The notes under the pieces are model-generated. The model worked only from the letters and a program-made list of their open reading frames with translations, was not told where the DNA came from and did no database searches. Both the position numbers and the translations under genes were made by a program. DNA of 64,000 nucleotides from Parabacteroides sp. FAFU027 (GTDB lineage Bacteria > Bacteroidota > Bacteroidia > Bacteroidales > UBA7332), in the NCBI RefSeq assembly GCF_022808675.1, contig NZ_JAKZKV010000007.1, forward strand, positions 186,001-250,000, read 5' to 3'. This document shows positions 25,130 through 34,833 of the stretch, piece by piece. Within the stretch, counting starts at the first letter, position 1. The number at the start of each line of letters is the position of its first letter.

Positions 25130-27823
25130 ATGATACAGATTGAATTTCAGGTTAATTACCGGACAAAAGGAGATGAAAAAGTTTATCTGACCGGCTCTAT
25201 CCCCGAATTGGGTAACGGCGATAAACAGCACGCAGTGCTTATGCACTACAGTGGAAACGGAAACTGGTCCTATGATATTGAAACCCGCAAAGCCGACCTA
25301 TCCTTCACCTACGGATATATTATTAAGGCTGGCCAGAAGATCATCAGGGAAGAATGGGGTAAACAACGCCACTTTCTGGTCAACGAAACCAACGAATATT
25401 ACCGGCTATGCGACCATTGGCAGGCTATTCCTCCCAACAATCCTTTTTTCTCATCCGCATTTACCCAACATTTGTTTGCCAGAGGAAAGAACAATAACGC
25501 TTCAGGTGAACCTAAAATCTATAGAAAAAGCCTTACCTTAAAAGTTTATGCACCCACGGTTCAGCCTCAATACAAGCTGGCCATTTTGGGGAATGATCCT
25601 GTATTGGGTAACTGGAAACCAGACAAAGCCATCATGCTAAATGATGCTTCATTTCCGGAATGGGAAATCTGCATCGATATGGCTAATTGCAAGACTAATT
25701 ATCTCGAATATAAATTTGTACTGATAGATTCAGAAACCCAACAACTTGTTGCCTGGGAATCTGGAGCGAACCGACATTTCAACACAGAAATAATTTATCT
25801 GCGTGAAGCAATCATTGTCAGTGGCCTCCTGTTTGAAAATCCGCTAGCCGGCTGGAAAGGAGCCGGTGTGGCGATTCCTGTATTTTCATTACGCACCAAT
25901 GATAGTTTCGGAATCGGAGAATTCGATGATCTCAGAAAACTTGCTGACTGGGCAACCCTCACCGGACAGAAAATCATTCAGATCTTACCGATCAATGATA
26001 CGACAATGCTGCATACCTGGGAAGACTCCTACCCCTACAATGCCAATTCAATTTTTGCACTGCATCCGATTTACCTCAATCCGGAGAAAATCGGTATCCT
26101 TAAGAATAAAAAGAAAATGGCCTATTTCAGTCAAAAGCGAAGTAACCTAAACCAACTGAAGGAAATTGACTACGAAGCGGTCAGCAAGACGAAATGGGAA
26201 TATTTTCGGGAAATATTTAAACAAGAGGGAGATAAAACGCTTAAATCGGAAGACTTCCTGAATTTCTTCAACGATAACAAAGAGTGGCTGATACCTTATG
26301 GAGCATTTTGCTATCTGAGGGACAAGAACGGCACACCAGACTTTACCCAATGGCACAACTATGCCTACTTCAATCCTCGTAACATCACCAATCTGACCTG
26401 CTGCCAGTCAGTGGCATATCCCGCGATTGCATTGCACTATTTCCTGCAATATCATTTGCACTTACAACTGACTGAAGCCGTACAATATGTGCATGACAAA
26501 GGATTAGTGCTGAAAGGTGATATCCCCATCGGAATCAGCCGCAACAGCGTAGAAGCCTGGAAAGAATCTCATTACTTCAACATGAATGGCCAGACAGGTG
26601 CGCCTCCCGATGATTTTGCAGTAAATGGCCAAAACTGGGGCTTCCCGACATACAACTGGGAAGCAATGGAAAAAGACAACTTTCAATGGTGGCGCCGCCG
26701 GTTTGGAAAAATGGCAGACTATTTTGATGCGTACAGGATCGACCATGTACTGGGATTCTTCCGTATCTGGGAAGTTCCCGCCGAGGCCGTTCATGGACTA
26801 CTCGGCCATTTCAGCCCTGCCCTGCCATTGAGTGCTGATGAAATTAAACACTACGGTCTCCACTTTCATGAGTGGATGACCAGACCATACATCCACGATC
26901 ATGTCATCCGCGGCATCTTCGGTGAATACACGAATGAGGTAATGTCACTCTATCTCGATCATAAAAGCCACGACAAATGGGCGTTAAAACCGGAATTTGC
27001 CACTCAGAAGAAGGTTGAAAACCGTTTTAAAGGTATCAAAGACGAAAATAGCCTCTTTATACGAGACGGATTATACGCTTTGATCAGTGAAATCCTGTTT
27101 GTTTACGATCCGAAAGAGCCTGACAAAGTGCACCCCCGCATATCCGCTCAATTCACCTATGCGTATCAGGCACTGAATGATCACGAAAAATGGTGTTTTA
27201 ATCGCTTATATGACGACTTCTACTATCACCGGCACAATGAGTTCTGGCACAACCAGGCGATGCAGAAACTGCCGGCATTGATCTCCTCGACTGCCATGCT
27301 GGTTTGCGCAGAAGATCTCGGTATGATACCTTCGTGTGTACCACAGGTACTGGAGGAGCTTCAGATTCTGAGTCTGGAGATACAACGTATGCCCAAAGAT
27401 CATCGTTTTGAATTTGGTAACACCAACCAGTACCCTTATCGTTCGGTAGCGACAACTTCCACGCACGATATGACAACTATCCGGGGTTGGTGGGAAGAAG
27501 ATTATGCCAAAACGCAACAGTACTACAACGCTATATTAGGGAAACACGGGCAAGCACCACATCATGCCGATCCATATATCTGTGAAAATATCATCGAAAA
27601 CCACTTATGGTCACCGGCTATGCTTGTTATCCTCCCATTTCAGGACTGGTTATCAATAGATGAAAAATTACGACGTGCTGACGCAAATGAAGAACGCATT
27701 AATATACCGGCCAATCCAAGGCATTATTGGCGATACCGAATGCACTTGACTCTGGAGGAATTGATCAATAGCCATCATTTGAATCAACATATTTTACGCC
27801 TAATCCTCCAAAGTGGCAGATAA
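25130..27823 (+). CDS. malQ: 4-alpha-glucanotransferase with tandem CBM20 domains
   Basis: A GH77 amylomaltase that transfers alpha-1,4-glucan chains and releases glucose, acting in cytoplasmic glycogen or maltodextrin use. The 897-residue protein begins with two CBM20-like starch-binding domains (residues about 1-120 and 130-250), as in plant DPE2 and Bacteroides homologues. The catalytic barrel shows the nucleophile in FDAYRIDHVLGFFRIWE, the acid/base in CAEDLGMIP, and the third acidic residue in STHDMTTIRGWW. The 250s-type loop insertions of this class explain the length. I chose the ATG at 25130; a TTG at 25103 would add only nine residues. It lacks a signal peptide. Confidence 0.93.
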   Translation: MIQIEFQVNYRTKGDEKVYLTGSIPELGNGDKQHAVLMHYSGNGNWSYDIETRKADLSFTYGYIIKAGQKIIREEWGKQRHFLVNETNEYYRLCDHWQAIPPNNPFFSSAFTQHLFARGKNNNASGEPKIYRKSLTLKVYAPTVQPQYKLAILGNDPVLGNWKPDKAIMLNDASFPEWEICIDMANCKTNYLEYKFVLIDSETQQLVAWESGANRHFNTEIIYLREAIIVSGLLFENPLAGWKGAGVAIPVFSLRTNDSFGIGEFDDLRKLADWATLTGQKIIQILPINDTTMLHTWEDSYPYNANSIFALHPIYLNPEKIGILKNKKKMAYFSQKRSNLNQLKEIDYEAVSKTKWEYFREIFKQEGDKTLKSEDFLNFFNDNKEWLIPYGAFCYLRDKNGTPDFTQWHNYAYFNPRNITNLTCCQSVAYPAIALHYFLQYHLHLQLTEAVQYVHDKGLVLKGDIPIGISRNSVEAWKESHYFNMNGQTGAPPDDFAVNGQNWGFPTYNWEAMEKDNFQWWRRRFGKMADYFDAYRIDHVLGFFRIWEVPAEAVHGLLGHFSPALPLSADEIKHYGLHFHEWMTRPYIHDHVIRGIFGEYTNEVMSLYLDHKSHDKWALKPEFATQKKVENRFKGIKDENSLFIRDGLYALISEILFVYDPKEPDKVHPRISAQFTYAYQALNDHEKWCFNRLYDDFYYHRHNEFWHNQAMQKLPALISSTAMLVCAEDLGMIPSCVPQVLEELQILSLEIQRMPKDHRFEFGNTNQYPYRSVATTSTHDMTTIRGWWEEDYAKTQQYYNAILGKHGQAPHHADPYICENIIENHLWSPAMLVILPFQDWLSIDEKLRRADANEERINIPANPRHYWRYRMHLTLEELINSHHLNQHILRLILQSGR

Positions 27824-27862
27824 AAAAATCCCCGGTTGCGAAACACAACCGGGGATTTTTAT
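27824..27862. terminator. Bidirectional terminator, malQ / dnaA
   Basis: AAAAATCCCCGGTTG (27824-27838) pairs with CAACCGGGGATTTTT (27846-27860) without mismatch across a 7-nt loop, with A- and T-tracts on both sides. It fills the 58-bp gap between convergent genes. Confidence 0.93.
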
Positions 27863-27881
27863 ACCTATTCGTCCTGAGAAT

Positions 27882-29282
27882 TTACATTTTCAGCTCTTTC
27901 TCGATTTCATCAATCTGCGAGCGTAAATTTTTATCTATCTCTATCAGGTTTTTAATCGTTTTACAAGCATGTAACACTGTAGCATGATCTTTTTTACCGA
28001 TCAACTCTCCAATGCGGGAGAACGACTGATCAGTATGCTTTTTAGCCAGATACATAGAAATCTGACGCGCCTGTGCATATTCACGTTTGCGTGATTTAGA
28101 ATTAACCATCTTCTGGTCAAGGCTAAAGTATTCACACACTTTATCCAGAATCTGTTCAGTTGAAATCTCTTTCTTCTCAAATTTCACACACTTGCTCAAT
28201 ACCCGTTCAGCCAGATCAATATCCACATCACGGTTATATACCATCGAGTGAGCCATCAACGAGACTATAACACCTTCCATGTCACGAACATTCTCAGTAA
28301 CATTATTAGCAATGTACTCAAGCACATCGTCGTTAATGCTCAATCCGTCATGACGAACCTTATTACGAAGAATGGTTTTGCGCAACAGGTAATCGGGTTT
28401 TTCCAGTTCGGCAGTCAAACCCCATTTAAAACGGGTCAACAGACGTTGCTCCAATCCATGCAATGAAACGGGAGGACGGTCAGAGGTCATCACCAATTGC
28501 TTATTATTTTGATGCAAATGGTTGAAGATATGGAAGAAGGTATTTTGCGTTGCTATTTTCCCGCCCAATTCCTGGATATCATCAATCAATAACAAGTCAA
28601 TGCTTTGGTAAAAGTTGATAAAGTCATTAACCGAATTATTGCGAACGGCATCAGTGTATTGAATCTGAAACAGGTGTGTCGAAACATACAAGACACGCTT
28701 ACTCTGATGCAAGTGTTTAGTCATCGAACCGATTGCATTCAGCAAGTGCGTTTTGCCGACACCTGATTCTCCGTGTATAAATAACGGGTTAAATGCTGTT
28801 TTACCCGGATTACGTGCAATAGTTTCTCCGGCAGTACGGGTAAGCTTGTTACTCATACCGGCAAAGAAGTTTTCAAAAGTATAGTTGAAGTTCAACTGCG
28901 GATCCAGATCCTGATAAACACGTTGAGCAAAGGGATCTGGCACACGTTTAAGCTCATTGACCGGTGCCTGTTTCTTTTTTTCGGAAAATGAAGGCGCACC
29001 CTCCCAATCAGAGGTCGATTTTGTCTCATTTTCCACCAAAACACGATACATAAGCTTAGTCTGACGGCCAGCTACCCTATGTATGGTATTTTGGAGCAGA
29101 TCAATGAATTTCTCCTCCAGATATTCATAGAAAAAGGGACTTGGCACCTGGATCAACAGCTCGTGATTGTGATATTGAAGAGGCACAATAGGTACAAACC
29201 ATGTATTATAGGCCGCTTCACTCACATTATCGCTAATGATCCGGAGACACTTGTCCCAGATTTCATTGTGAGTTAACTTCAT
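27882..29282 (-). CDS. dnaA: Chromosomal replication initiator protein
   Basis: Binds DnaA boxes and opens the replication origin. The 466-residue protein has domain I (residues 1-90), a linker, the AAA+ domain with Walker A GESGVGKTHL near residue 172 and Walker B LLLIDDIQEL, and the C-terminal helix-turn-helix with KKDHATVLHACKTI. I chose the ATG at 29282, giving MKLTHNEIWDKCL; a TTG at 29321 would add 13 unlikely residues. The neighbours are not dnaN or recF, as is usual in Bacteroidales. No perfect DnaA box (TTATCCACA) was seen in the 331 bp upstream, so the origin is not shown to be here. Confidence 0.96.
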   Translation of the reverse strand: MKLTHNEIWDKCLRIISDNVSEAAYNTWFVPIVPLQYHNHELLIQVPSPFFYEYLEEKFIDLLQNTIHRVAGRQTKLMYRVLVENETKSTSDWEGAPSFSEKKKQAPVNELKRVPDPFAQRVYQDLDPQLNFNYTFENFFAGMSNKLTRTAGETIARNPGKTAFNPLFIHGESGVGKTHLLNAIGSMTKHLHQSKRVLYVSTHLFQIQYTDAVRNNSVNDFINFYQSIDLLLIDDIQELGGKIATQNTFFHIFNHLHQNNKQLVMTSDRPPVSLHGLEQRLLTRFKWGLTAELEKPDYLLRKTILRNKVRHDGLSINDDVLEYIANNVTENVRDMEGVIVSLMAHSMVYNRDVDIDLAERVLSKCVKFEKKEISTEQILDKVCEYFSLDQKMVNSKSRKREYAQARQISMYLAKKHTDQSFSRIGELIGKKDHATVLHACKTIKNLIEIDKNLRSQIDEIEKELKM

Positions 29283-29613
29283 ATTCAATTTCAATTTTTC
29301 TTTTCCAATTTCGAGATACAAATTTCAGACTTATTTCTGACAAAAAAAACCGGATTATTATTTGATTTTTCCCCTTATAGAATATCCAATTTATTCTCAG
29401 GTAGTTACGAAATAAAATTTAAGATTTCATCCCATCAAATAACAATCTATCACCTCATTGTATTTCAGACACTTACATTATTTTACATTTTAGAATGTCC
29501 TAAAACATAGTCTGACACAGGAAGCTCAATCCCTTATTTTCAGGACTATTATTTACCAGAATCAGGCCTCAGACAAAAAAACAAACAATATAGAACCAAT
29601 CTAAATAAGCAAT
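29283..29613. other. AT-rich leader upstream of dnaA
   Basis: No gene is seen. The stretch is AT-rich and separates the MCE gene from dnaA on the minus strand. I found no TTATCCACA box, no strong hairpin and no clear TAnnTTTG element on the minus strand, although the dnaA promoter must lie here or further upstream. Confidence 0.5.
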
Positions 29614-30504
29614 TTATTTCCGACCAAACACAGAGAAGTGAACATATCGTTTTGGATTTTCCTTTAAATCCACCATTAAACGATTAGCATTGGCTGTTGT
29701 TGCTGACAGATTGTCATAAAAAGTGCGATCATTAACCAATAAGCCCAATGAATTATCCTTACGGTTTAACTGTGTACTTAAAGATTTCAAGTTCGTCAAA
29801 GTCGTATCCATAGTACTCATAGTATGTGCAAAATCAATGCGTTTAAGATTTCCGCTTACAGTTGAGAAGTCATTGCTCATGGTTTTAAGGTTTCCGACAA
29901 CGACAGGAACTTCGTTTGACATGATTTTATTTAAAGAAGCAGAGGTCTTGCTAAGCTCGGCTGTAGTTGTTTCAATATTTACCAGAGACTTGTTCAATGC
30001 AGGATTACTAACCACTGTCTGAAGACCTGCCAGTACGGTATCCATGCGGGATAATATCTGAGAAAGTTTAGGCAGCATATCTTTTTCAACCTTTTTCATT
30101 AAACCGGAAGCTTCCTGGGCCGGAATAGTATCTCCGGGAACAAGATACTGATGACTCTCAAGATTAAGGGAAAGAGTAACGGCTGCTGTACCTAGCAGTT
30201 CAGATTTATATTCGGCTACAGTCCCCTTTGACACCCGAAGCTCTTTATCCATTGCCAGTTCGACAATGATGTGTCCGGGATGTTCATAATCATATTCGAA
30301 AGATCTGACCAAACCAGCCTTATATCCATTGATGTAAACAGGACTGGAAACGGTCAACCCACTGACATCCTGAAATACAACATAATAATAATTTGCAGGT
30401 TTCATTAAATTAATTCCCTTCAGGTAATTTATCCCGTAATAAAGCAACAACAAGCTAATTATGGCGGCAAAACCGATTTTAACCTCTTTGGTAAGTTTTT
30501 TCAT
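29614..30504 (-). CDS. MCE/MlaD family lipid-transport protein
   Basis: A 296-residue inner-membrane-anchored periplasmic protein. One N-terminal membrane segment (about residues 9-27) is followed by the MCE domain (about 35-115, with YYVVFQDVSGLTVSSPVYINGYKAG). The remainder is helical and rich in Ser, Thr, Asn and Leu, likely a coiled tube or needle extension. MlaD proteins form rings that move phospholipids across the envelope together with MlaE and MlaF; those genes are not in the window. It follows the amidase gene on the same strand after a 136-bp gap. Confidence 0.88.
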   Translation of the reverse strand: MKKLTKEVKIGFAAIISLLLLYYGINYLKGINLMKPANYYYVVFQDVSGLTVSSPVYINGYKAGLVRSFEYDYEHPGHIIVELAMDKELRVSKGTVAEYKSELLGTAAVTLSLNLESHQYLVPGDTIPAQEASGLMKKVEKDMLPKLSQILSRMDTVLAGLQTVVSNPALNKSLVNIETTTAELSKTSASLNKIMSNEVPVVVGNLKTMSNDFSTVSGNLKRIDFAHTMSTMDTTLTNLKSLSTQLNRKDNSLGLLVNDRTFYDNLSATTANANRLMVDLKENPKRYVHFSVFGRK

Positions 30505-30640
30505 TGTCTGTTCTTATTAATCATTTCGTGGTTGCGATACTGAGACCAAATTATCCCTGTATCATTTATTCTGAATTGTATATTGATAAATCCAACAAAA
30601 TCAACAATCATAAAGATCTCATTTATTGGAAAGATCATCT

Positions 30641-31753
30641 TTATTTTACGATGAATTTCTCTCCGTTGCAGTAACCGATTACAAAACAATCCTTGAATTT
30701 ACGTGATAATTCACTTCTCAGTCGATTGATTTCCTTAAGATCGGATGTATTACCGATAGTATATTTGTAGAGTCCCTTTTCCTTATAAAAATCAATATTC
30801 TTTTCGCCTTTAAATTCAGAAGAATTGGCTTTAAGTTGAAATGGAGATGCAAGAATCTGAACTTTATAAATAACCTCTTCCTGATTTTTGGAGGTCACTA
30901 CACGGGTAGATTCCCGCTCTGCTGTATCTTTCTTTTCGGTTATCTGAGGGCGTTGTTCAATTGAAAGTGTCCCCTGACGTTTATCGTAGTTACGTTTAAA
31001 CTGGACAAATGCATTATAGATTGCATTGGCCACCTTCTGCTGTCCTGATTTTGAATTCAGAAAGTTCTCATCATTGCGATTGGAAATATAGCCCACCTCA
31101 ACCAGGACACTGGGCATCCCTGTATTTCGCAAAACCAGAAAAACATCCTGACGCACCCCACGGTCTGTGATATCATTTCCCCTAAACTCTTTTTGGATGT
31201 TGGTAGCCATAGAGATACTCTGATCCATAAACCTGTCATGCAGGGTTTCAAACATAATGTAAGATTCAGATGAGTTGGGATCAAAACCCTCGTATTTTAC
31301 TTTATAATTATCTTCCAGTAGAATTACGGCATTTTCCCGTCTTGCAACCGCGAGGTTTTCATTCGAACGGCGCAATCCCATTGTGTATGTTTCGGCACCA
31401 TACGATGCACTGCTGGTAGATGAATTCGTATGAACTGAAATAAACAATTGTGCTTTAGATCGGTTCGCTATATTTGCCCGTTCCTGAAGTTCCACAAAAT
31501 AATCACCATCACGGGTATAAATAACCTTCACGTTGGGATTTCTTGTTTTAATCATCTCTCCCACCTGCAATGCTATAGCAAGGTTTATGTCTTTCTCCTT
31601 TGAAAAGCTACCTATCGCCCCGGGATCCTTTCCACCGTGCCCTGCATCAATAATTACCTTAAAATCACCGGCATTAGCATTTACAGAAATAAAAACCAGC
31701 GTAAAAAGCAGGAATATCCTGACCAAATGATATGATTGATTCTTGATATACAT
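30641..31753 (-). CDS. N-acetylmuramoyl-L-alanine amidase (Amidase_3)
   Basis: A zinc hydrolase that cuts the bond between MurNAc and the stem peptide, typically at division septa. The 370-residue protein has a signal peptide ending near residue 28 (NANAG), the Amidase_3 domain with zinc ligands in IIDAGHGGKDPG, the second His in FISVHTNS and Glu in VLVEVGYISN, and a C-terminal SPOR-like domain (about residues 290-370) with IYKVQILAS. SPOR domains bind denuded glycan at septa, which fits a cell-separation role of the AmiC type. TAACTTTG on the minus strand at 31768-31775 is a likely -7 element. Confidence 0.92.
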   Translation of the reverse strand: MYIKNQSYHLVRIFLLFTLVFISVNANAGDFKVIIDAGHGGKDPGAIGSFSKEKDINLAIALQVGEMIKTRNPNVKVIYTRDGDYFVELQERANIANRSKAQLFISVHTNSSTSSASYGAETYTMGLRRSNENLAVARRENAVILLEDNYKVKYEGFDPNSSESYIMFETLHDRFMDQSISMATNIQKEFRGNDITDRGVRQDVFLVLRNTGMPSVLVEVGYISNRNDENFLNSKSGQQKVANAIYNAFVQFKRNYDKRQGTLSIEQRPQITEKKDTAERESTRVVTSKNQEEVIYKVQILASPFQLKANSSEFKGEKNIDFYKEKGLYKYTIGNTSDLKEINRLRSELSRKFKDCFVIGYCNGEKFIVK

Positions 31754-32011
31754 AGCAAAGTTTTGCGCAAAGTTAATTTTTTCCGGCCAAATTCAACTAT
31801 CGGCACCTACAATTCTAATAACGCTCAAGACTCTATCTGATTGTTATTTACAGCATACACTCTTAAGGATCCCCAACTATATCCTCAGTATCAGACATCA
31901 TCGAAGTTGCATCAAAAACAGGCGGAATATTCCTTAAAAATATGTATGTTTGCATTACAGTCCCACAATATTTACTGGCGAACTCTGTTTTACTAATAAA
32001 ATCAGATCAAA

Positions 32012-34777
32012 TTGAAAAAGGTCAACTACACCATATATGCAGCTTTATGTTCGTTACTACTTATCTCAGGAAGCTGCTCTACAGAAAAAAACACAGCTAT
32101 TTCCCGGTTTTACCAGGGACTGACTACCCGTTACAATGTCTATTATAACGGTAATCAGAACTTTATCAAAGCATCTCAGAATCAGCTACAAAATTCAGCA
32201 GATGACTATACCCTGTTTTTACCTTTACACCCGGTAAGCTTATTAAACGGAAGACTAAACAACGAATACGACCGGACCATCGAGAAGTGTCAAAAAGCGA
32301 TTAAAACGCACTCTATCAAGACAAAGCCTGATTTCAATGGTTATAGAAATACTAAAAAGTACAAACAGTGGCAGTTGACAGAAGAATACAACCCGTTCCT
32401 GCACAACGCCTGGCTTTTGATGGCAAGAGCTCAATTCTTTAAAGGGGATTTCGAAGCCTCTTCTTCAACATTCAGCTACATTATCCGCCATTTCCGCAAT
32501 TTACCCAACGTGGTCATGGAGGCACAAATATGGAATGCCCGCTGCAGTGCAGAACAAAAAGATCTGTATGAGGCCGAGGACATTTTAGGCAAGATAAAAA
32601 AAGACGCATTAGCACCCGGATTAAAATACGAATATAATGTAGCTCAGGCTGATTTGCTGCTAAAGCAGAAACTTTACCCGCATGCAGCAGATGCTATTCA
32701 GGAAGTATTAAAAGCAGAAAAAGATAAAACACAGAAATGGAGACTCAACTTCCTGCTGGGACAAATCTACCAAAGTACCGGAAATAGTCTGGCGGCATAT
32801 TATGCTTACAACAAAGTAATCAGGCTTTCACCACCCTACGACGCTCAGTTTGCAGCACGCATCCGTCTTACCGAATGTGCTGCTTCAGAGAATACCACCG
32901 GTATCCTCCGAACTCTTACATCCTTGACTAAAAGAGTAAAAAACAGAGAGTACCTGGATCAGCTTTATTATGCTATTGGTAATATCTACCTGGGCAAAAA
33001 AGACACTTCAAATGCCGTTCGGAATTATGTTTTGTCTGTTGAGAAAAATAAGAAAAATGTAAGTCAGAAAGCTTTGGCACAACTAAAACTCGGGGATATT
33101 TATTTTGCAAAAAGGATGTATGCCCCGGCTCAACCCTGCTATGCGGGTGCAATCGCATCCCTTCCCAAAGATTTTGACGGTATTGATTTGGTTAAAAGAC
33201 GCTCTGATGCACTGGATGAACTGATTGTGCATTACCAGAATGTCCACTTACAGGACAGTCTGTTGACTTTAGCCTCAATGAATGAAGCTGATCGTTTAAT
33301 AGCGATCGGAAGAGTAATCGCAGAAATTAACCGCAAAGAAAAAGAAGAAAAAGAGAAGCTGGAAAAAGAAAAGCAGGAAGACATCGCACTGCAGCGTAAA
33401 GCCCAGATGGAAGCTGAATTCGGAGTTCCGAATGCGATTAAGACCAACACTTTCACACCAACAGCCAACACTGACAACTCATGGTATTTTTACAATACTC
33501 AAAGTGTAACAAAAGGTAAAACTGAGTTTCAAAGCCGCTGGGGAAGCCGCAAACTTGAAGACAACTGGCGCCGTCGAAACAAAAGCGATTATGTGTTTGC
33601 TGATCTGGAAAAAGGAGAATCCAAATCAACCGAAGTGACTGGAGAAGCAATAAAATCGGATTCCATAACGGCTAATCCGAAAGAAAAATCGAATGACCCT
33701 AAAAACCCCAAATACTATTTAAGCCAAATCCCTTCTACTCCGGAAGAGATTAAAAACGCAAACGATATTGTCAGTGAAGGACTATTCAACATGGCTTACG
33801 TTTACCAAACCAGACTCGAAGACTATCCGTTAAGTGTTTCTACTTACAACACACTATTGAAACGCTATCCGGATACCAAAAATAAGATTGAAGCCTATTT
33901 CAATCTATACCAAATTGCCCGCACTCAAAACGATATAAAACAGGCCGACTATTACAAAGATAAAATCATATCAGAATTTCCTCAAAGTAGATATGCGGCG
34001 ATTCTCTCAAACCCCAATTATCTGGCTGCTTTAAATCAGAAAAGTCACGTAATTGATAGTTTGTACGCTCAGTCCTACAATGCTTACCTGAAGAATGACC
34101 TGTCATTTGTTCGCTCCGCATACGAAAAGGTTCAGAAAGAGGCTCCGATGTCGGTATTGATGCCGAAATTCATGATGCTGAATGCTTTGACCTTCATTTC
34201 GGAAAAGAAAAATGATGAATTCAAAAAGCAGCTTAAAGAGCTGCTCGACAGATACCCCAACGCTGATGTAAGCCCGCTGGCCGGAGCCATGATGGCAAAT
34301 GCAGTGCAGGGCCGCATGGTTACAGGTGAAAAGATATCAACCGATATCTGGAGTAAACAGATCAAGGCCAGCGAATCTGAAGCAATGGCTTCTACTGATA
34401 AGAATACCCAATTTACGATTGACCCGATCAGCCCGCACCTTATGCTTTTTGTATTCCCGGCAGATTCGACTTATAATAACAAGTTGATTTATGAAGTAGC
34501 AGGGTTCAATTTTGCTAACTTTGCGGTACGTGATTTCGACATGGACATGCTTCCCTTACAGGGAATCGGACTACTCAGGGTAAAAGGCTTCAACACATTT
34601 GATGAAGCGTTTATTTACCGCCAGAGATTATTCGGGCCAAAAGGAATTGCCAATCGCTTACCGTCACAACTCAAAACGGTGCTAATCTCAGAGAAGAACT
34701 TCGACAGTTTATTGATGGGACGAACATTTGACGAATATTTCAAGTTCTATGAAAAGAATTTCGGTGGGAAGAAGTAG
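32012..34777 (+). CDS. SprE/PorW-like TPR lipoprotein of type IX secretion
   Basis: A 921-residue outer-membrane or periplasmic lipoprotein with a signal peptide and lipobox (LLISGSCS, Cys near residue 23). It is followed by the N-terminal signature of the SprE/PorW group, FYQGLTTRYNVYYNGNQNF, then many TPR-type helical repeats, a charged Lys/Glu linker (about residues 425-455), more repeats, and a C-terminal domain. SprE and PorW are needed for type IX secretion and, in gliding species, motility. The start is an unusual TTG at 32012: an in-frame stop lies 15 bp upstream and no ATG precedes the signal peptide. TATGTTTG (31945-31952) is a probable -7 element. The next gene is porX, which supports the call. 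Confidence 0.87.
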   Translation: MKKVNYTIYAALCSLLLISGSCSTEKNTAISRFYQGLTTRYNVYYNGNQNFIKASQNQLQNSADDYTLFLPLHPVSLLNGRLNNEYDRTIEKCQKAIKTHSIKTKPDFNGYRNTKKYKQWQLTEEYNPFLHNAWLLMARAQFFKGDFEASSSTFSYIIRHFRNLPNVVMEAQIWNARCSAEQKDLYEAEDILGKIKKDALAPGLKYEYNVAQADLLLKQKLYPHAADAIQEVLKAEKDKTQKWRLNFLLGQIYQSTGNSLAAYYAYNKVIRLSPPYDAQFAARIRLTECAASENTTGILRTLTSLTKRVKNREYLDQLYYAIGNIYLGKKDTSNAVRNYVLSVEKNKKNVSQKALAQLKLGDIYFAKRMYAPAQPCYAGAIASLPKDFDGIDLVKRRSDALDELIVHYQNVHLQDSLLTLASMNEADRLIAIGRVIAEINRKEKEEKEKLEKEKQEDIALQRKAQMEAEFGVPNAIKTNTFTPTANTDNSWYFYNTQSVTKGKTEFQSRWGSRKLEDNWRRRNKSDYVFADLEKGESKSTEVTGEAIKSDSITANPKEKSNDPKNPKYYLSQIPSTPEEIKNANDIVSEGLFNMAYVYQTRLEDYPLSVSTYNTLLKRYPDTKNKIEAYFNLYQIARTQNDIKQADYYKDKIISEFPQSRYAAILSNPNYLAALNQKSHVIDSLYAQSYNAYLKNDLSFVRSAYEKVQKEAPMSVLMPKFMMLNALTFISEKKNDEFKKQLKELLDRYPNADVSPLAGAMMANAVQGRMVTGEKISTDIWSKQIKASESEAMASTDKNTQFTIDPISPHLMLFVFPADSTYNNKLIYEVAGFNFANFAVRDFDMDMLPLQGIGLLRVKGFNTFDEAFIYRQRLFGPKGIANRLPSQLKTVLISEKNFDSLLMGRTFDEYFKFYEKNFGGKK

Positions 34778-34833
34778 CGATTCCGATCTATCAGATTCTA
34801 CTAAACCATAATCAGAATTATCAAATATAAAAT

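Noticed and set aside
29283-29613. Replication origin next to dnaA
   Set aside because: AT-rich, but no TTATCCACA-type DnaA boxes were found; the origin may lie elsewhere, as often in Bacteroidales.
30501-30689. 62-residue frame between the amidase and MCE genes
   Set aside because: Overlaps both neighbours, has no family character and is best read as leader of the MCE gene.
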